DNA of 64,000 nucleotides from Fratercula arctica (GCA_947846985.1 CANTUZ010000025.1:12584100-12648099); one strand, 5' to 3'; positions 13,592 to 26,890 are shown, counted from the stretch's first letter. Notes: generated by a model from the sequence alone, not told the origin. Made by a program: numbers and translations.

Positions 13592-15316
13592 CTCTCCGGA
13601 AGGAAACAGGAGACCTGGTCACCCAGGATATGGAGAAGGCTGAGGTACTGAATGACTTTTTCACCTCAGTCTTCACCGGCAAGGGCTCTAACCACACTGC
13701 CCAAGTTACAGAAGGCAAAGGCAGGGGCTATGAGAATGAAGAACCGCCCACTGTAGGAGAAGATCAGGTTCCAGCCCATCTGAGGTACATAAGTCCATGG
13801 GACTGGATGAAATCCATCCACGGGTCGTGAGGGAACTGGCAGATGAAGTTGCTAAGCCACTTTCCATTATATTTGAAAAGTCGTGGCAGTCTGGGGAAGT
13901 TCCCGCTGACTGGAAGAGGGGAAACATAACTCCCATTTTCAAAAAGGGAAAAAAGGAAGACCCAGGGAACTACAGGCCAGTCAGTCTCACCTCTGTGCCT
14001 GGCAAGATCATGGAGCAGATCCTCCTGGAAACTCTGCTAAGGTACATGGAAAATAAGGAGGTGATTGGTGACAGTCAACATGGCTTCACCAAATGCAAGT
14101 CATGCCTGACAAATTTGGTGGCCTTCTACGATGTTGCCACAGCACTGGTAGTTAAGGGAAGAGCAACCGATGTCATTTACCTGGACATATGCAAAGTGTT
14201 TCACAGTCCCACACGACATCCTGGTCTCTAAATTGGAAAGGCATGGATTTGATGGATGGACCACTTGGTGGATAAGGAACTGGCTAGATGGCTGCACTCA
14301 ACGGCTCAATGTCCAAGTGGAAACCAGTGACGAGTGGCATTCCTCAGAGGTCAGTACTGGGACCAGTGCTGGTTAACATCTTTGTCAGAGACATGGACAG
14401 TGGGACTGAGTGAACCCTCAGCAAGTTTGCCGATGACACCAAGCTGTGTGGCATGGTCAACACGCTGGAAGAAAGGGATGCCATCCAGAGGGACCTGGAC
14501 AGGCTTGAGAGGTGGGCCTGTGCGAACCTCATGAAGTTCAACAAGGCCAAGTGCAAGGTCCTGCACCTGGATCAGGGCAATCCCAGGCACAAATACAGGC
14601 TGGGTGGAGAATAGCTTGAGAGCAGCCCTGAGGAGAAGGACTTGGGGGTGCTGGTGGACTAGAAGCTCAACATGAGCTGGCAATGTGTGCTTGCAGCCCA
14701 GAAAGCCAACCGCATCCTGGGCTGCATAAAGAGAAGTGTGGCCAGCAGGTCGAGGGAGGTCATTCTGCCTCTCTACTCTGCTCTCATGAGACCCCACCTG
14801 GAGTATTGTGTCCAGCTCTGGAACTCTCAGCACAAGAAGGACATGGACCTGTTGGGGGGGGTCCAGTGGAGGGCCACGAAGATGATCAGAGGGCTGGAGC
14901 ACCTCTCCTATGAAGACAGGCTGAGAGAGTTGGGGTTGTTCAGCCTGGAGAAGGGGATGCTCCAGGGAGACCTTATAGCAGCCTTCCAGTACCTGAAGGG
15001 GGCCTACAGGAGAGTTGGGGAGGGACTCTTTATCAGGGAGTGTAGTGATAAGATGAGGGGTAACGGTTTTAAACTGAAAGTGGGGACATTTATATTAGAC
15101 TTCTTAGGAAGAAGTTCTTTACAATGAGGGTGGTGAGGCACTGGAACAGGTTGCCCAGGGAGGTTGTGGATGCCCCATCCCTGGAAGAGTTCAAGACCAG
15201 GCTGGATGGGGCTTTGAGCAACCTGGTCTAGTGGGAGGTGTCCCTGCCCGTGGCAGGGGGGTTAGAACTAGATGATCTTTAAGGTCCCTTCTAACCCAAA
15301 CCATTCTATGATTCTG
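13592..15316 (+). mobile_element. CR1 LINE, 5'-truncated, RT region to 3' end
   Basis: Translated pieces on the plus strand give the CR1 reverse transcriptase in order: [18 protein letters not shown] near 13610, [16 protein letters not shown] and [20 protein letters not shown] at 13800-13985, the C-motif FADD-type block near 14427, and [19 protein letters not shown] near 14930. It ends with ATTCTATGATTCTG at 15303-15316, the usual CR1 tail. ORF1 and endonuclease are missing, as in most 5'-truncated copies. Frameshifts and stops (for instance near 14220 and 14614) make it non-coding today. It is moderately young judging by how readable the protein is. Confidence 0.95.
13797..14231 (+). pseudogene. 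CR1 reverse transcriptase fragment
   Basis: This 144-codon ORF carries the RT fingers region: [15 protein letters not shown], [19 protein letters not shown], then [39 protein letters not shown] and the start of motif A ([12 protein letters not shown]). The catalytic motif A is degraded: younger copies read FSKAFDTV where this reads CKVFHSPT after a frame break. Without the rest of the palm domain it cannot be active. Confidence 0.9.
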
Positions 15317-17644
15317 TTTTGTGTAAATCAAAGCTAAAAATTCATTTGAGGGTCACTGCCATATAGTAGACTAAACACAGTTTGGCATGAGTGGAGAGCT
15401 TAATGTGGGTGTTAAAGTTGTTCTGCACTACACATGGTCAGTAATCCTCAGCAGAAATGTTAACTCAATTTGTCAGTATTATCTTTATGTCAACAGTAAT
15501 GCTTAAATATTTACAATAGACATAGTAGTCTGAGGGTTTGTAACTCAAGATAAATTGGAAAAATGCTAACAAAATGGATGGTACTATTACAAGCCCTTGG
15601 AACTTTGTACTGTTCAATTTTATATACAAGAGGGTTTGCCTGAAAGTTGGATTTTATTAGGCTCTATGGTTTATTTGCTACTCTCAAGCTTTTCTAAAAT
15701 GAAGCAGAAATTTGTATAATCATTGTAAAAACAGAAATGCATTAGGTTAGTGATGCATGAGGACTGGATCCACAAGAAAAAGGCATAGATTTTTACAGAT
15801 ATGTTCTGGACCAAATTCACTTTTGATATAAATGAGTTTGAATACTGTAGACCTCAAACTGAGTTGAACCTGTTTATATACTGGCTGAATTTGTTCCTAT
15901 ATCGTAGAAGAAATTATAAATATGCAGTATATCTTTTTTTAGATAACATGTTCCATATATAATATCTCTCTAAATGCATTACAAGATGAATAAAACAACT
16001 GTAAATTTTGCAAATAGTTAAGAAGAGAGAGAAATAAAAAAAATAAATAGGGAAAATATTTTCAGAGCAGCTCTGAAAATAGAGGAATAATGTAATGAAA
16101 TGAGACAGCCTTCCTTAACTTTTTCCTTTCATCACTCTCCCTATTCTGCTACTTTTTTTTCCATTATCATTACATACCAGTTAATTGTGTACAAATCCTG
16201 TATATTCTGCTCATATAGTTCTTGTTCATCTCCCTGTTTCCTCAACTTCCATAATCTGCCAGTCATCACTTGACTGTGATATAGTATAAATCTGAATAAA
16301 TAGTTCAAATTAATAATAATTAAAAGAGCAACTGAATGATTTGAAAACCAAAATATCCTGTGCAAAACATATTGCTCTTTCAGAGATGACCGACCTAGAA
16401 GACATTGTCAAATGAATAGCAACTCAGTGCCAAACTCCCCCAAACATTTCTCTCTGCTCATTTCAAGGGACTAAACCCTGAGAAGAAGCAACAGAAAAAA
16501 ACATGCTTCAAAGCACCTATATTGGACTATAGTATCAGAAAAGAGTTGTTATGTTATCAGTTTGCAAGACCTCAACCTATTTCCACACACGTTTGCTTTT
16601 TTTCCTTCCTTTTGCTCCCTCCTTCCCCCCCAAAAATGTGCTATGCTTAACTTGAAACTATTCAGTTTCATGCTAATATACATTTACATCCCCAAAGATT
16701 CACATACTTTTAAATAGAACTGATCATAGTGAGAAAAGGATAAATATGATCCATCCCCTTCCTACTTACACACACACGTTTCCTATCTATAGAACACTCA
16801 CCGTTCTTTAACATTTCTTTGAAGGAAGCACAGAAGCAATGTTTAGAAAATGTATGGAAATCCCATCTTGTCTTTGAGCTGTCACTCAGGCTTTGAGTCT
16901 TTTGCCCCATATTCTATTTGCCATTCTTTTTCTGGACCTGTGATATCTGATTCCTGTTTCTGTAATTTCCATCTTTTGTTCACAAGTCTATTTTCTTCAC
17001 AATAACACTATTCAGATAAGGTATGTCTTTGAGTTTTCAACTACTACTTTTTTTTCCTCCTTGTAAAGATACCATTAGTACTTTGGGATTCTGTGATACA
17101 AATGTACAAAGCAAGAGTCCTCTGCTGAAATATTGCAGCTCACTTTTCAGTACTGTGTCAGATAGCATTAGTAGGGAATTTTTATAGTTTACCTTGCAAA
17201 TGATGGAAACCAGTCTTTGTTAAACAAAAGAATGAAGGGAGACCAGCAAAAGATATACTTATAGTACATTGCTTGTGCGGTATGGTGTCCTGGCACTGGA
17301 GAAAAAATGTAAGAGGATTATTCCTAGATAAGGCACCTTGCAAATATAACATATGCATGTTGTGACACTTTGCCCATATAATCATCATTCAGTTCAAAAT
17401 GGTATGCTTTCAAGGATTAAAAAGTAAAAAGATCAGAGTAATGACCTTGAACTGCACAGCAAAAGACACAGCATGTCTTTATTATATCTCCTCTCAGCAC
17501 AGGGACTGCATTTTTTTTAGGTACACGTTGCCCAGCAAAATGGAATTAGGGATCTCAGCACTGCTGAGAAATCACAGCTCCAGAGAGCGCTGTGTATTTT
17601 GGGTTCCAGTCAGTGAGCGGTTAAAGTTGTGTATTAATCATTCT
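15317..17644. other. single-copy AT-rich sequence
   Basis: No gene or named repeat recognised. It follows directly after the CR1 tail. Confidence 0.5.
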
Positions 17645-17832
17645 TGTATATTCCTTTATCAGTATTATTGTTGTTGTTTTGTGCTTCCTTTGCTGTTCTG
17701 TTATCCCAACCCCTGAGTTTTGCCTTTTTCTTCAGATTCTCTGCCCCATCCCACTGGGTGGGGAGGGCAGAAGGAAGGAGTGAGAGAGCAGCCATGTGGT
17801 TCTTTGTTGCCAGCTGGGGCTAAACCATGACA
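17645..17832 (+). repeat. LTR fragment (R-U5 end)
   Basis: A T-rich, TTG-repeat stretch is followed by CCCATCCCACTGGGTGGGG and then GCCAGCTGGGGCTAAACC, ending in ATGACA at 17832. The same 3' end, in the opposite orientation, closes the complete solo LTR at 59623-60202 (TGTCATGATTTAACCCC...). The U3 part is missing, so this is a 5'-truncated LTR on the plus strand. Confidence 0.75.
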
Positions 17833-20800
17833 CAAGATCACATTTGTTTAATTGCCATACGTTTTCCTACTAGTTTATCACATATTAATTTACAAAAAAA
17901 TAAAGAAAATTAACAGTTCCTATTAAAAGCTGGATGTGAATATTCTAACCAGGGCATCAGGAGTTTGTTTACATTAAAAACAATTTCTTTTTTAGTTTTT
18001 AGAGTAACAAAGCCCTAGCTACAACTAATTGGAAGAGCAAGCAACGACTAGAATTTAGGTCACTTACTGTAAACATCTGAATATTTAAACAGCACCAGTG
18101 ACTGATATTTTGTGGATATTCTAAAGTCTAAATATCTAAATTCTAAACATCTAAATTTATACTTCTGAAGTCCACAAAAAACATAATTTGGGATGCACTT
18201 TGTACATCATACAAAGACACACTTCAACAAAGTACTTACTGAATTTAATTAGGTGGTATTAAATTCAACTTCTTTAAGAACTGAAGTTAAGCTGTGCCTG
18301 AGTGCTCTGCTGAATCAGGAATAATCATCACTTGCACTTGCTAACGTGGAGGTCTGGTGCAGTCAGAGCTGAAAACGTGATTTTAGCAACTTTTTTTTTA
18401 AGGAAAAGCACCAATAAGCACTCCTCTGAACAATGAAATATGATTTCTTTGGCCTTACTAACCCATTTCTCTTGATCTTCTCGAGTACTTCTAGTCTCAA
18501 CAGTCAGCACTACCGAGACACCAAGCAGAGGAAGCATATTTGCTAGTCATGCCACCTCCATGGCAGACTCCAGCAGCAGCTGTTGGCTGTAGTTTCAGCT
18601 TTATCTAAGGATATGTCACATATTTAGGCTGTTATGTGATCTATCTTTGCTGCTTTCCCTTCCTAAAAGCTTTCTCCATTCTCTGAACTTATATGCTTAG
18701 GTGCCATGACTTGGTCATGAAATAGCTACATAGGCTGTTTTACAGCACCAGAGTGGGAGCCAGGGCTTTCCTCGTGGTTGTGTGCCTTCTGCCTCCATGC
18801 AGACAAGACAGGAGGCTTGGAGCAAGAAAACCAATTACAGTATGGGCACATCTATATGCTGGGACTATGATTTCAGTGAAGGAGGGTCAGATATGCAAGT
18901 ACAGTCTCTTGCTTGCCTTTTCAAATCATATTCTTCTTGCCACTCAAGTAGGAAGCTTGTCACATGTAAAAGAACCAACACTTGTCTCTATTAGCTGCCC
19001 ATGAAATATTACAGCGTAACACAAGTTTTTCCTAACAAAACCTGGTACCTCAGCTCCAGTACCACAGTTTCACTCTTCAGTTTAACATTAAGATAAAACA
19101 TAATGGAAAGCTGTTATAAAAATATCAAGGATCTGTTTTAAATTTAAAGTAAGAACACTGAGAAATATATTTTCAAAAGCTGATCTTCCACTTGTTGCCC
19201 CAGAACCTGTCAGAGACACAGAAGATGTATTTGTGTCCTGGGCACACATACATACAGAGTGTTTCACATCAGTAAGGATTCAGGAGTACATTTGATTTGT
19301 CATGTTCACAGCCAAGAAGCATTTTGCAAGTCAATGTCATGGGCACACAGAAGCTGTAAGGCAGCTTTTGTTCTACAGTTTGGCAACCGGGAAGCCAGCA
19401 CAATTCCACTGCCTACAGCTGGAAGGTATTCCCCCCATACCCCTGGGGGGGTGTTAGGGGGAGTTCTGTCAGAGGCATTTACCACTCAAAATAACCAAAT
19501 TGTGCACAAGGGAAATGTAGACAATTGGAAAGCCTCACCAGTACACGATGAAGAGGATCCCTTTGATCCATGAAAGGTGCACTACTGCACTGAAAATTGT
19601 CCTCCTGTGTATTGGGAACATGTTATGATCAGCATCAGATACAGCTGGTAGAAAACACCAGCTAGCTTCTTTGAAAGCCAACTCCATACTTAAAACTATA
19701 CTAGTTGAATAAAACAGTAGACTTACCAAGCATACTGAAATCAGATAAAAAGCCGTTTCAATGGAAACTGAAGCAGACCTGAAATGATCATCTGAATACC
19801 TGCACATGATTTTGTGTATGTGCTAACTTCAGTATTCATTTTTTAAGGGGTTTGGCCTTCTCATTCACCTGATCAGACTTTTCCATAGACTTTCTGAATT
19901 CGTTCAGAGACAAATCCTACTTCCTAGACTTGCTCCCACTGGCAAATACTATGGCAGGCAGTGAATTTAGTCTCCAGTTCAACCTTCAGGCTGCTCCAGC
20001 CCATCAGTATAAACACAACCATTATGATTAATCTTAAAGATTGACATAAAGGTAGAGGGGCCATTTAGGGAATGTGGATCTGATCCAAACTTTTCATTCT
20101 ATTTAATTTCAGTGCACCATGAAAGAGGCCCTAAATTGACTCTGGCTTTCCCAAAAATTAAATATGGGACTTTTTCTAAGCTTTAATATGTTCAGAGAGG
20201 ATTTTATTTTGTTCTAACAGAATGATCAATTAATCAACTCCATTCTACCCTTTACACTTATTTAGAAATTCTCTGTAAATATTTACAAATAAAGGAGAAA
20301 AGGAACTTGAGAAATACACATTTCAGAGGGGGGTGCTATAGAATTTTACAGCATGTTACAGGAAATATCTTAGAAAGTAGGAGATAGATGTAACAATGGA
20401 ATATGTGCAATTCAGTATCTTGTCTTTATCAAAGACAGTGCTCTTTCTGGTTGGAAGTGGACCACATCTCATACTCAGTGATTAATTTGCTACGAATGAG
20501 TAATTCCATGAGTTTTAAGCTCCTTCTCTACTTATCACACATCTGTGAATAGATTGTTTTCACTGAACTTACTTGATATTCACCGAATTGAGATACTTGC
20601 TTAGTTCATCAAGTGTTTTTGCATATCTGAAATTTAAGCTATGCTACTGAGATGTGATCAGTTGGATGAGCGACCAAGAATGTGATGTGCTTAAAAGCAC
20701 AGATCATACCCATTCAAAACACGTTCGTCTTGTTCCCTAATCTGTTCTCTGCTTGGAAAGGAACTCAAGAATTTCTACCATACATTTTTCTGCATACACC

Positions 20801-22936
20801 TCTAAACAATTTTCCCAGTAAAATCCCATTATTCAAATGCATACAGGTTCAGATAAACTGCCTAGAAAAATCTGTACATTATTACCTGATTCTTAATCAC
20901 AATCAATTGAAAGACTCTTTTAAATGTTAAGATATACAATTCATAAAAGTGTCTCAGGAAGAGAAGGAATACTAACCTTGTGCCAGGAGCACTCTAAATT
21001 ACACATCAGACTATGGATTTATACATTTATCAAACAGAAAGAAGCTGCCAAGGCACACTAGTCCAGTATCTCTTGGAAATCCTAAATATCCTCTGGAAAG
21101 GTAATTAATTTGCCTTATTTTGCACTGAATCCAGAAGATGAGGAAAGAAAACTGGAGTATCACTCCTAGAATCGGATATGATTTGTGTAAGAAATGATGT
21201 AGACATTTTTAATTATTTATAATATCATCCAGACACAGAAAAAGTGTAGGGCTTTCTTCTTTTCTCATCTAGATGATGACAAAAACAACACTCAGGTAAG
21301 CACTGAAGATATGGTTTTATGGTAATGCACTTAACCCAGTGAATGCACTTCAGTGAATGCAAAACAAATCTGCTTTTGTAAGAAAAGACAGACAACCATG
21401 GAAAGTGTCTGAAAACACTGTCATCCTTGATGGGACAAATGTTTTTGTGTGTCAGAAGTATTTTGGAAAAGGAGACTAGATTTCTGCAATGACCATCACT
21501 CCCCACAGAGACATAAATAGAACCCAAAACAGTCCAAATTTAGTGTTCAGTAGGAAAAGACAATAATTGTAATGCAAGGGCTCTCAGTAGGGAGAAGATA
21601 TATGTATTTTTCAGATGGCAGTCTGACAATGTTCTCTCTCTTCTTGCTTTAAACATCCCAGGAGGCCTAGGAATCAGGATTATATATAGAATTGACTGAA
21701 CCGTCTTTTGTTTCACAATAATGATCAGCTGGGTTTTTTGAGCTGTTAAACCTCAGCCAAGTCTTTCAAGACAACTTCAAGTTTTCAAGTTAAATTTGCT
21801 TTATGGAGGATTTCATGCCACACCACAGTTATAACTGTGCAGTTTCCAGCACCAAAATAAGTGATGTGCGAATATCCATGCCATGTCATTGAGGCATCTG
21901 CCACACATTTTCTTTGCACGCATGAATTTCACATAGCCTCCAGTTTCAAAGTCACTCCTAGTAATCTAATTGTTAAAAAAACATAGCAGTATGTTATCTT
22001 TTACTTTTACATCTGCACCTTTACAGTCATATTTACCCTGGTCTCTTCTGGAAGAACTCATTTAAAACAGGGATGGGACAAAAGTAAGGAGGAGAGAGTA
22101 GGTGGCAAGAATTTTTACTGAGAAGAATTTGAAGATGTTGAATCATGATCAGTGATCTTTCTTTCTTTGTTCTCAGAGGTACCATCCCACAGCAGCTTAC
22201 TTCAAGCACTAGAATAAAAGATCTTCTGCCATGCCGCTTCGCTTCTCTGCATTCTGTGGAAACACAATCTACAAATAGAGCTGGTCACAAGCCCTCAGGA
22301 CTTGGCACTAAGGAGCAGTACATGCAAATGCAAAGTACTTCGAAATAAATTATCAAATATCTTGTATTTCTAAGAAGAGAAGAAAAAAAGCACTATGAAG
22401 TTATGCTCTCTTTTGTTCTTATTCCATAAAAAGATTGTATGTATATAGTTTTTGAAAAAGGATACATGGGTAATAACCTCCATGTGGTTAGACAGGAAAC
22501 CCCAGAAGAATTAATCACATCTGATGAAACCCTAAATAATTCAACTTGCAATGCTGTACATCTGGGAGAGACGCACAAGTAAACATTGCATCAGAGGCAG
22601 ATAAAACCACAACGTTCCACATTCACCCAAAGTTTTAAGAGCTACAGTCTGCCAAAATTAATTCTTGTTGGCTTGTGGGACTCCTTGGAGACCACTTGGT
22701 TACTGACTGTATTGCCATTTATAAGAAATTTCCTCTTTGCAGGAGCTATCCTTGAGAGTTTATCTGACAGAATAGGCAATTTTCTGCAATACTCTGGAAT
22801 CAAAATTTTTCTACCCTGCTTTATTGTCTCTCTTGTTCTACTCCTTCTGTATTTTCTCATATACTTCTGATTCAGTTTTTCACTCCTACATATTTAAATT
22901 TCTTCACACGATGTCTATGCTACACTGAAAATGGAA
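17833..22936. other. single-copy sequence without recognised genes
   Basis: Several ORFs of 80-104 codons are present (for example 19259-19573 and 21225-21527), but none shows a protein family motif and none is flanked by convincing splice sites. No CR1 or LTR signal seen. Confidence 0.5.
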
Positions 22937-23148
22937 GAGCTGTGACACACGCTGGAGGGAAGTGATGCCATCCAGAGGGACCTGGACAGGCTTGAGAGGT
23001 GGGCCCATGCGAACTTCATGAAGTTCAACCAGGCCAAGTACAAGGTCCTGTACATGGGTCAAGGCAATCCCATGCACAAATACAGGCTGGGTGGAGAATG
23101 GATTGAGAGCAGCCCTGAGGAGAAGGACTTGGGGGTGTTGGTTGATGA

Positions 23149-23153
23149 GAAGC
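23149..23153. repeat. target site duplication, left copy
   Basis: GAAGC lies directly before the LTR start and is repeated at 23750-23754 directly after its end. Other CR1 copies have the undisrupted site (AGAAGCTCAACATGAG). Confidence 0.9.
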
Positions 23154-23749
23154 TGTCCTGGTTTGGAGAGAAGCAGAGCCAACTTTCTGTTCAGTGAGAG
23201 ACTCTTGCTTATACTTATTGCTGTGGCAACCAGGGTCAGCTGACTTGGTTGTTTACCCGATGGAGGGGTTGCACCTGTGGGGAGGAGAGGACAGATGACC
23301 CAAAACTGACCAATAGGGTATTCCATCCCATGTGCCATGCTCAGTATAAAAGCTGAGGGATGAAGGGGGCTAAGTTGGCTCTTCAATGTCTCTCTTCCTT
23401 TAATGAGTGATATCTAAGGAGGATTCTGTCTGTTTGCCTTTGATCCCGATCTGTGGTTCCTGAATCTAGATCCAGAATCCAGTTCCCATCCGTTGCTGAG
23501 TCCAGTCTGGGACATCCCCAGTGCCTGCTGTGGATGTCTTTCTGGGAACTTGATATGGTTTTGTATGTATTTATATATATTGTATCTATTTCATTATTTT
23601 CTTTTTATTTTATTATTAGTATTTCATTCAAATAGTTTAGTTTTTTTCTAAACTCATAAATCTATCTCTCTCCTTCCTCTCCTTGGAGTAAGAGGTGGGG
23701 GAGAGCATTCGTCATCTCATCATTGGGCAATCCCACCCAAACTATGACA
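23154..23749 (+). repeat. solo LTR, same family as the ERV at 31-36 kb
   Basis: It begins TGTCCTGGTTTGG and ends AACTATGACA, is 596 bp long, and is flanked by the 5-bp duplication GAAGC inside a CR1. A TATA box lies at 23345-23351 within CTCAGTATAAAAGCTGAGG, which matches the minus-strand promoter of the ERV LTR (CTCAGTATAAAAGCTAAGG-type, box at 36146-36152). Both ends also match that LTR. It has no internal viral sequence, so it is the usual product of LTR-LTR recombination. It is shorter than the 762-bp ERV copy. Confidence 0.93.
23345..23351 (+). promoter_or_regulatory. TATA box of the solo LTR
   Basis: TATAAAA with flanks shared with the ERV 5' LTR promoter. Confidence 0.65.
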
Positions 23750-23754
23750 GAAGC
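23750..23754. repeat. target site duplication, right copy
   Basis: GAAGC, matching 23149-23153. CR1 sequence resumes immediately after it. Confidence 0.9.
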
Positions 23755-23961
23755 TCAACATGAGCTGGCAATGTGTGCTTGCAGCCCAGAAAGCCAACCG
23801 CATCCTGGGCTGCATCAAAAGAAGCATGGCCAGCAGGCTGAGGGAGGTGATCTTCCTCTGCTCTTGTGAGACCCCACCTGGAGTACTATGTCCAGCTCTG
23901 GGGCCCCCAACATAAGAAGGGCATGGACCTGTTGGAATGAGTCCAGTGGAGGGCCACAAAA

Positions 23962-24309
23962 ATGATCAGAGGGCTGGAGCACCTCTCCTATGAAGACAGG
24001 CTGAGAGAGTTGGGGTTGTTCAGCCTGGAGAAGAGAAGACTCCGGGGAGACCTTATAGCAGCCTTCCAATACCTAAAGGGGGCCTACAGAAAAGGTGGGG
24101 AGGGACTCTTTATGAGGGAGTGTAGAGATAGGATGAGGGGTAATGGTTTTAAACTGAAAGAGGGGAGATTTAGATTAACTATTAGGAAGAAATTCTTTAC
24201 TGTGAGGGTGGTGAGGCACTGGAACAGGTTGCCCAGAGAAGTTGTGGATGCCTCATCCCTGGAAGTGTTCAAGGCCAGGCTGGATGGGGCTTTGAGCAGC
24301 CTGGTCTAG
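23962..24309 (+). pseudogene. CR1 reverse transcriptase C-terminal ORF
   Basis: A 115-codon open stretch covers the conserved CR1 C-terminal domain: [32 protein letters not shown], then [20 protein letters not shown] and the final [16 protein letters not shown]. This part ends ORF2 in CR1 elements. It is only a remnant: the catalytic palm lies upstream and is separated from it by the LTR. Confidence 0.9.
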
Positions 24310-24395
24310 TGGGAAGCGTCCCTGCCCATGGCAGGGGGGTTGGAACTATATGATCTTTAAGGTCCTTTCCAACTCTTACCATTCTATGATTCTAT

Positions 24396-25389
24396 ATTTG
24401 ATGGTAAAGTGAGAGTGGCTATTTTATCCTTGTGGCTTTCATAAACTGTTGCTTTAAGTGGTGTGCAACATGAATTATTTAGCAACACAACAGTAGAAAA
24501 AGTACTCTGGCTGAAGTGAAAATGCAGCAGTCTCTGTTGCTAGTATCACAACAGATGGGATCATTCTCAGTTAGTAAGCACAGTGTGGAAAGATAGTGAG
24601 AACAGTCTTCTAGGTAAAATCTTAGCCCTGATGAAATAAAGATGAAAACTATTCCTCATCTCAATAGAGCCATGATCTGGCCTTTTCAAGAGTCAAAGTG
24701 ACAAAATTTGTTATATAAAGATTAAATGTATAATATTTCCCACGCGGGGAAAACCAACTTCCCCTACACACCCCTCTGCTCCAAGTGACGTGTGTGTGTG
24801 TATGGGGCAAAGTATAAATAGTGTAGACACTACACTTAGCTGAAGGGCTGTGACAATAGCATCATGAGGTCTAACTGTTCTTTGAGCCTGTGTGTTATTT
24901 TTAATATTTTCTTAATAATGAGTTTTGCTTTTAGTCTGGGAACCCCAGGATATTAGCTTGACATTGACCAGTACCAGATTATTTTCATGGTTCTGTTTCA
25001 CTGAAAATAGAAAAATATAGCAATACATTTCAAGGAATTGTCAAAACAAAAAAGATATTATTGTTACTAAAGCAGAAGGTTTTTATTGACTTCAAACAAA
25101 AAAAAAAGTTGCACACAAAAGGAGCCCATAGAAACTGAAAACTGAGAGTATTTGGGAGGAATGTAAAGGAACCTGAACATGTATGGACAAGTCATTATGG
25201 CACACACACAAAATGAAGTACAACTACAGCTCAAATGTGGGCTGAAAAGAAACTATCATCACATTTGTTCTACAAACCCATTAGAGTCAGAGGATAACCA
25301 GGAGAAATGTTGGCTTGCTACTTAATGAGAAAGACAAAAGATACTGAATATACCATAGATCATAGCAGGTAATGCTTTTTTTGTTTCAG
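24396..25389. other. single-copy sequence
   Basis: No gene or named repeat seen, apart from a short GT run near 24789. Confidence 0.5.
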
Positions 25390-26890
25390 ATGCTTCTAAA
25401 AGGCTCAGTCATGATTACAATATCAGAATTAATACCAGAGAGTCATTAGATAAATTGGATGGTTTCAAATCATCTGGATTTAAAATCTAGTTCTAGGAAA
25501 CTTGAAAACCTGTCTGGAGCACTCATCACAGTTTCCAATAATATTTTAAAAACTGCAGGGATCAGTGAGGTTCCAGAAATGGGAAATGTGATGTCTGCCC
25601 TTAAAATATGGGGGGGAAAAAAAGGGAATCAGAGAATGTTAGACTAGTAAGCTTAACTTCGCTTTCCAGAAAAAAAAAAAGAGGGGAAAAAAAAAGGTAT
25701 ACATCATGAAGGCAATAGTTTGCAAGCACCTGGAACAAATAAGCAACAGCTAAGACAGACCAGTCAGGATCCCATCGAATTTTCTTCTGTGTTGGGTAAG
25801 AGATTGTTTAGATGGGGAAAAAGCAGAGGAATTGTCTGTCTGAACTTCAGTAAGGCTGTTGACACTACTTCAGATGATGTTCTGGAACAGCATGAAGTCA
25901 TCTGCCACCTTCATTTCCAACCATATAATCCATTGGACCAATACAGACTGTTTTTCAAAATGCTATGCCTGATCAAATAAATCCTAACAGATGTGACCCG
26001 GTCACAGATCACCGTTTCATCAGGCCTAGTCTGAAAAAAGTGACTAAAAAGTGGGAGCATAACTAGTAAGAAAAATGTGCAAAGGCAGCTGATACCAAAA
26101 AGCTAACAATTAACAAGCCTTATGAAGGAGCATATCCTGGGTCTGATACTATAATTATTGACCTGGAGGATGAAAGAAACTGTTTTTCAAATTTATAGTT
26201 AACATCAGGCTTGAGGGATGTGATAGAATTCAATATGATCTTGGCAATTTGAAGAAACAGTATAAAAAACAATATAATGGACAATATATATATATATAAA
26301 ATGGACAAAATATAATGGACAGTGCTCTTAGGGAGGGGTTATCCACTTTAAAAATACAGGATAGTGAGCAACAGGTACAAGCTGCACATGAGTCAAAAAT
26401 GTCATGCTAAGAAAAGACTAATTCCACTGTGAGACATTTAAACAGCAGTTTAGCCTGCAAAAGACACAAAGTAGTCTTTTCATTGTGGGAAGGCCTCAGC
26501 TGGAACACAGGTTTAATCAATTTCAGAGAGAGTGGACCAGATGAAGGAAAAATCCAAAGGAGGTCTACAATGGTTAATAGACATCTAAAAAACTTGGAAT
26601 AAGTGATTGAATTACCCTGGGACTGTAGCTTAGATAAGAGAAAACTTGTTGAAAACAGAATAACAATCATCTGGCATCTAGGCTGTTGCTAAGAAGGTCA
26701 ATAGGAGAAGGAATGCCTCAAGGGATATTTGAGAAGGCATTAGGATAACCCTTCTAGTACTAACCACTGTCAATCACTTGACTGGGGAAGTTGTGGTATT
26801 AGCATCATGGGAGAATTTAAGAACAAATATCTTTCATGAATGACATCGGGAAAGGACTAAATGACTTCTTTGCCTTTCCCTGCTCTGAGT
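25390..26890 (+). mobile_element. very old CR1/L3-like LINE remnant
   Basis: Weak but ordered protein echoes appear on the plus strand. VPEMGNVMSALK near 25570 corresponds to the VPEDWKKANVTPIFK block, a frame through 25640-25665 reads NVRLVSLTS (NYRPVSLTS), GIVCLNFSKAVDTTSDD near 25830 corresponds to motif A ([17 protein letters not shown]), GRPQLEHRF-type sequence near 26490 to RPHLEYCVQ, and a REVV-like block appears near 26785. Order and spacing fit a CR1-clade RT. Many stops and indels show great age compared with the other CR1 copies here. Whether it is CR1 or the related L3 group cannot be decided by eye. Confidence 0.65.

Larger units (their letters stand above)
22937..24395 (+). mobile_element. 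CR1 LINE, 5'-truncated, split by a solo LTR
   Basis: 22937-23153 encodes the RT palm/thumb part ([22 protein letters not shown] sequence, then [15 protein letters not shown]). The reading resumes at 23755 with the cysteine-rich block that follows in other CR1s ([14 protein letters not shown]) and continues through [20 protein letters not shown] (about 23980) to the tail ATTCTATGATTCTAT at 24381-24395. The two halves join cleanly once the LTR and one copy of its 5-bp target duplication are set aside. It is 5'-truncated and broken. Confidence 0.95.

Noticed and set aside
12968..15331. 15-mer TTTTGTGTAAATCAA on both sides of the CR1 at 13.6-15.3 kb, as a possible target duplication
   Set aside because: The left copy is about 600 bp away from the CR1 start, CR1 does not usually make such duplications, and one or two 15-mer matches are expected by chance in AT-rich DNA of this length.
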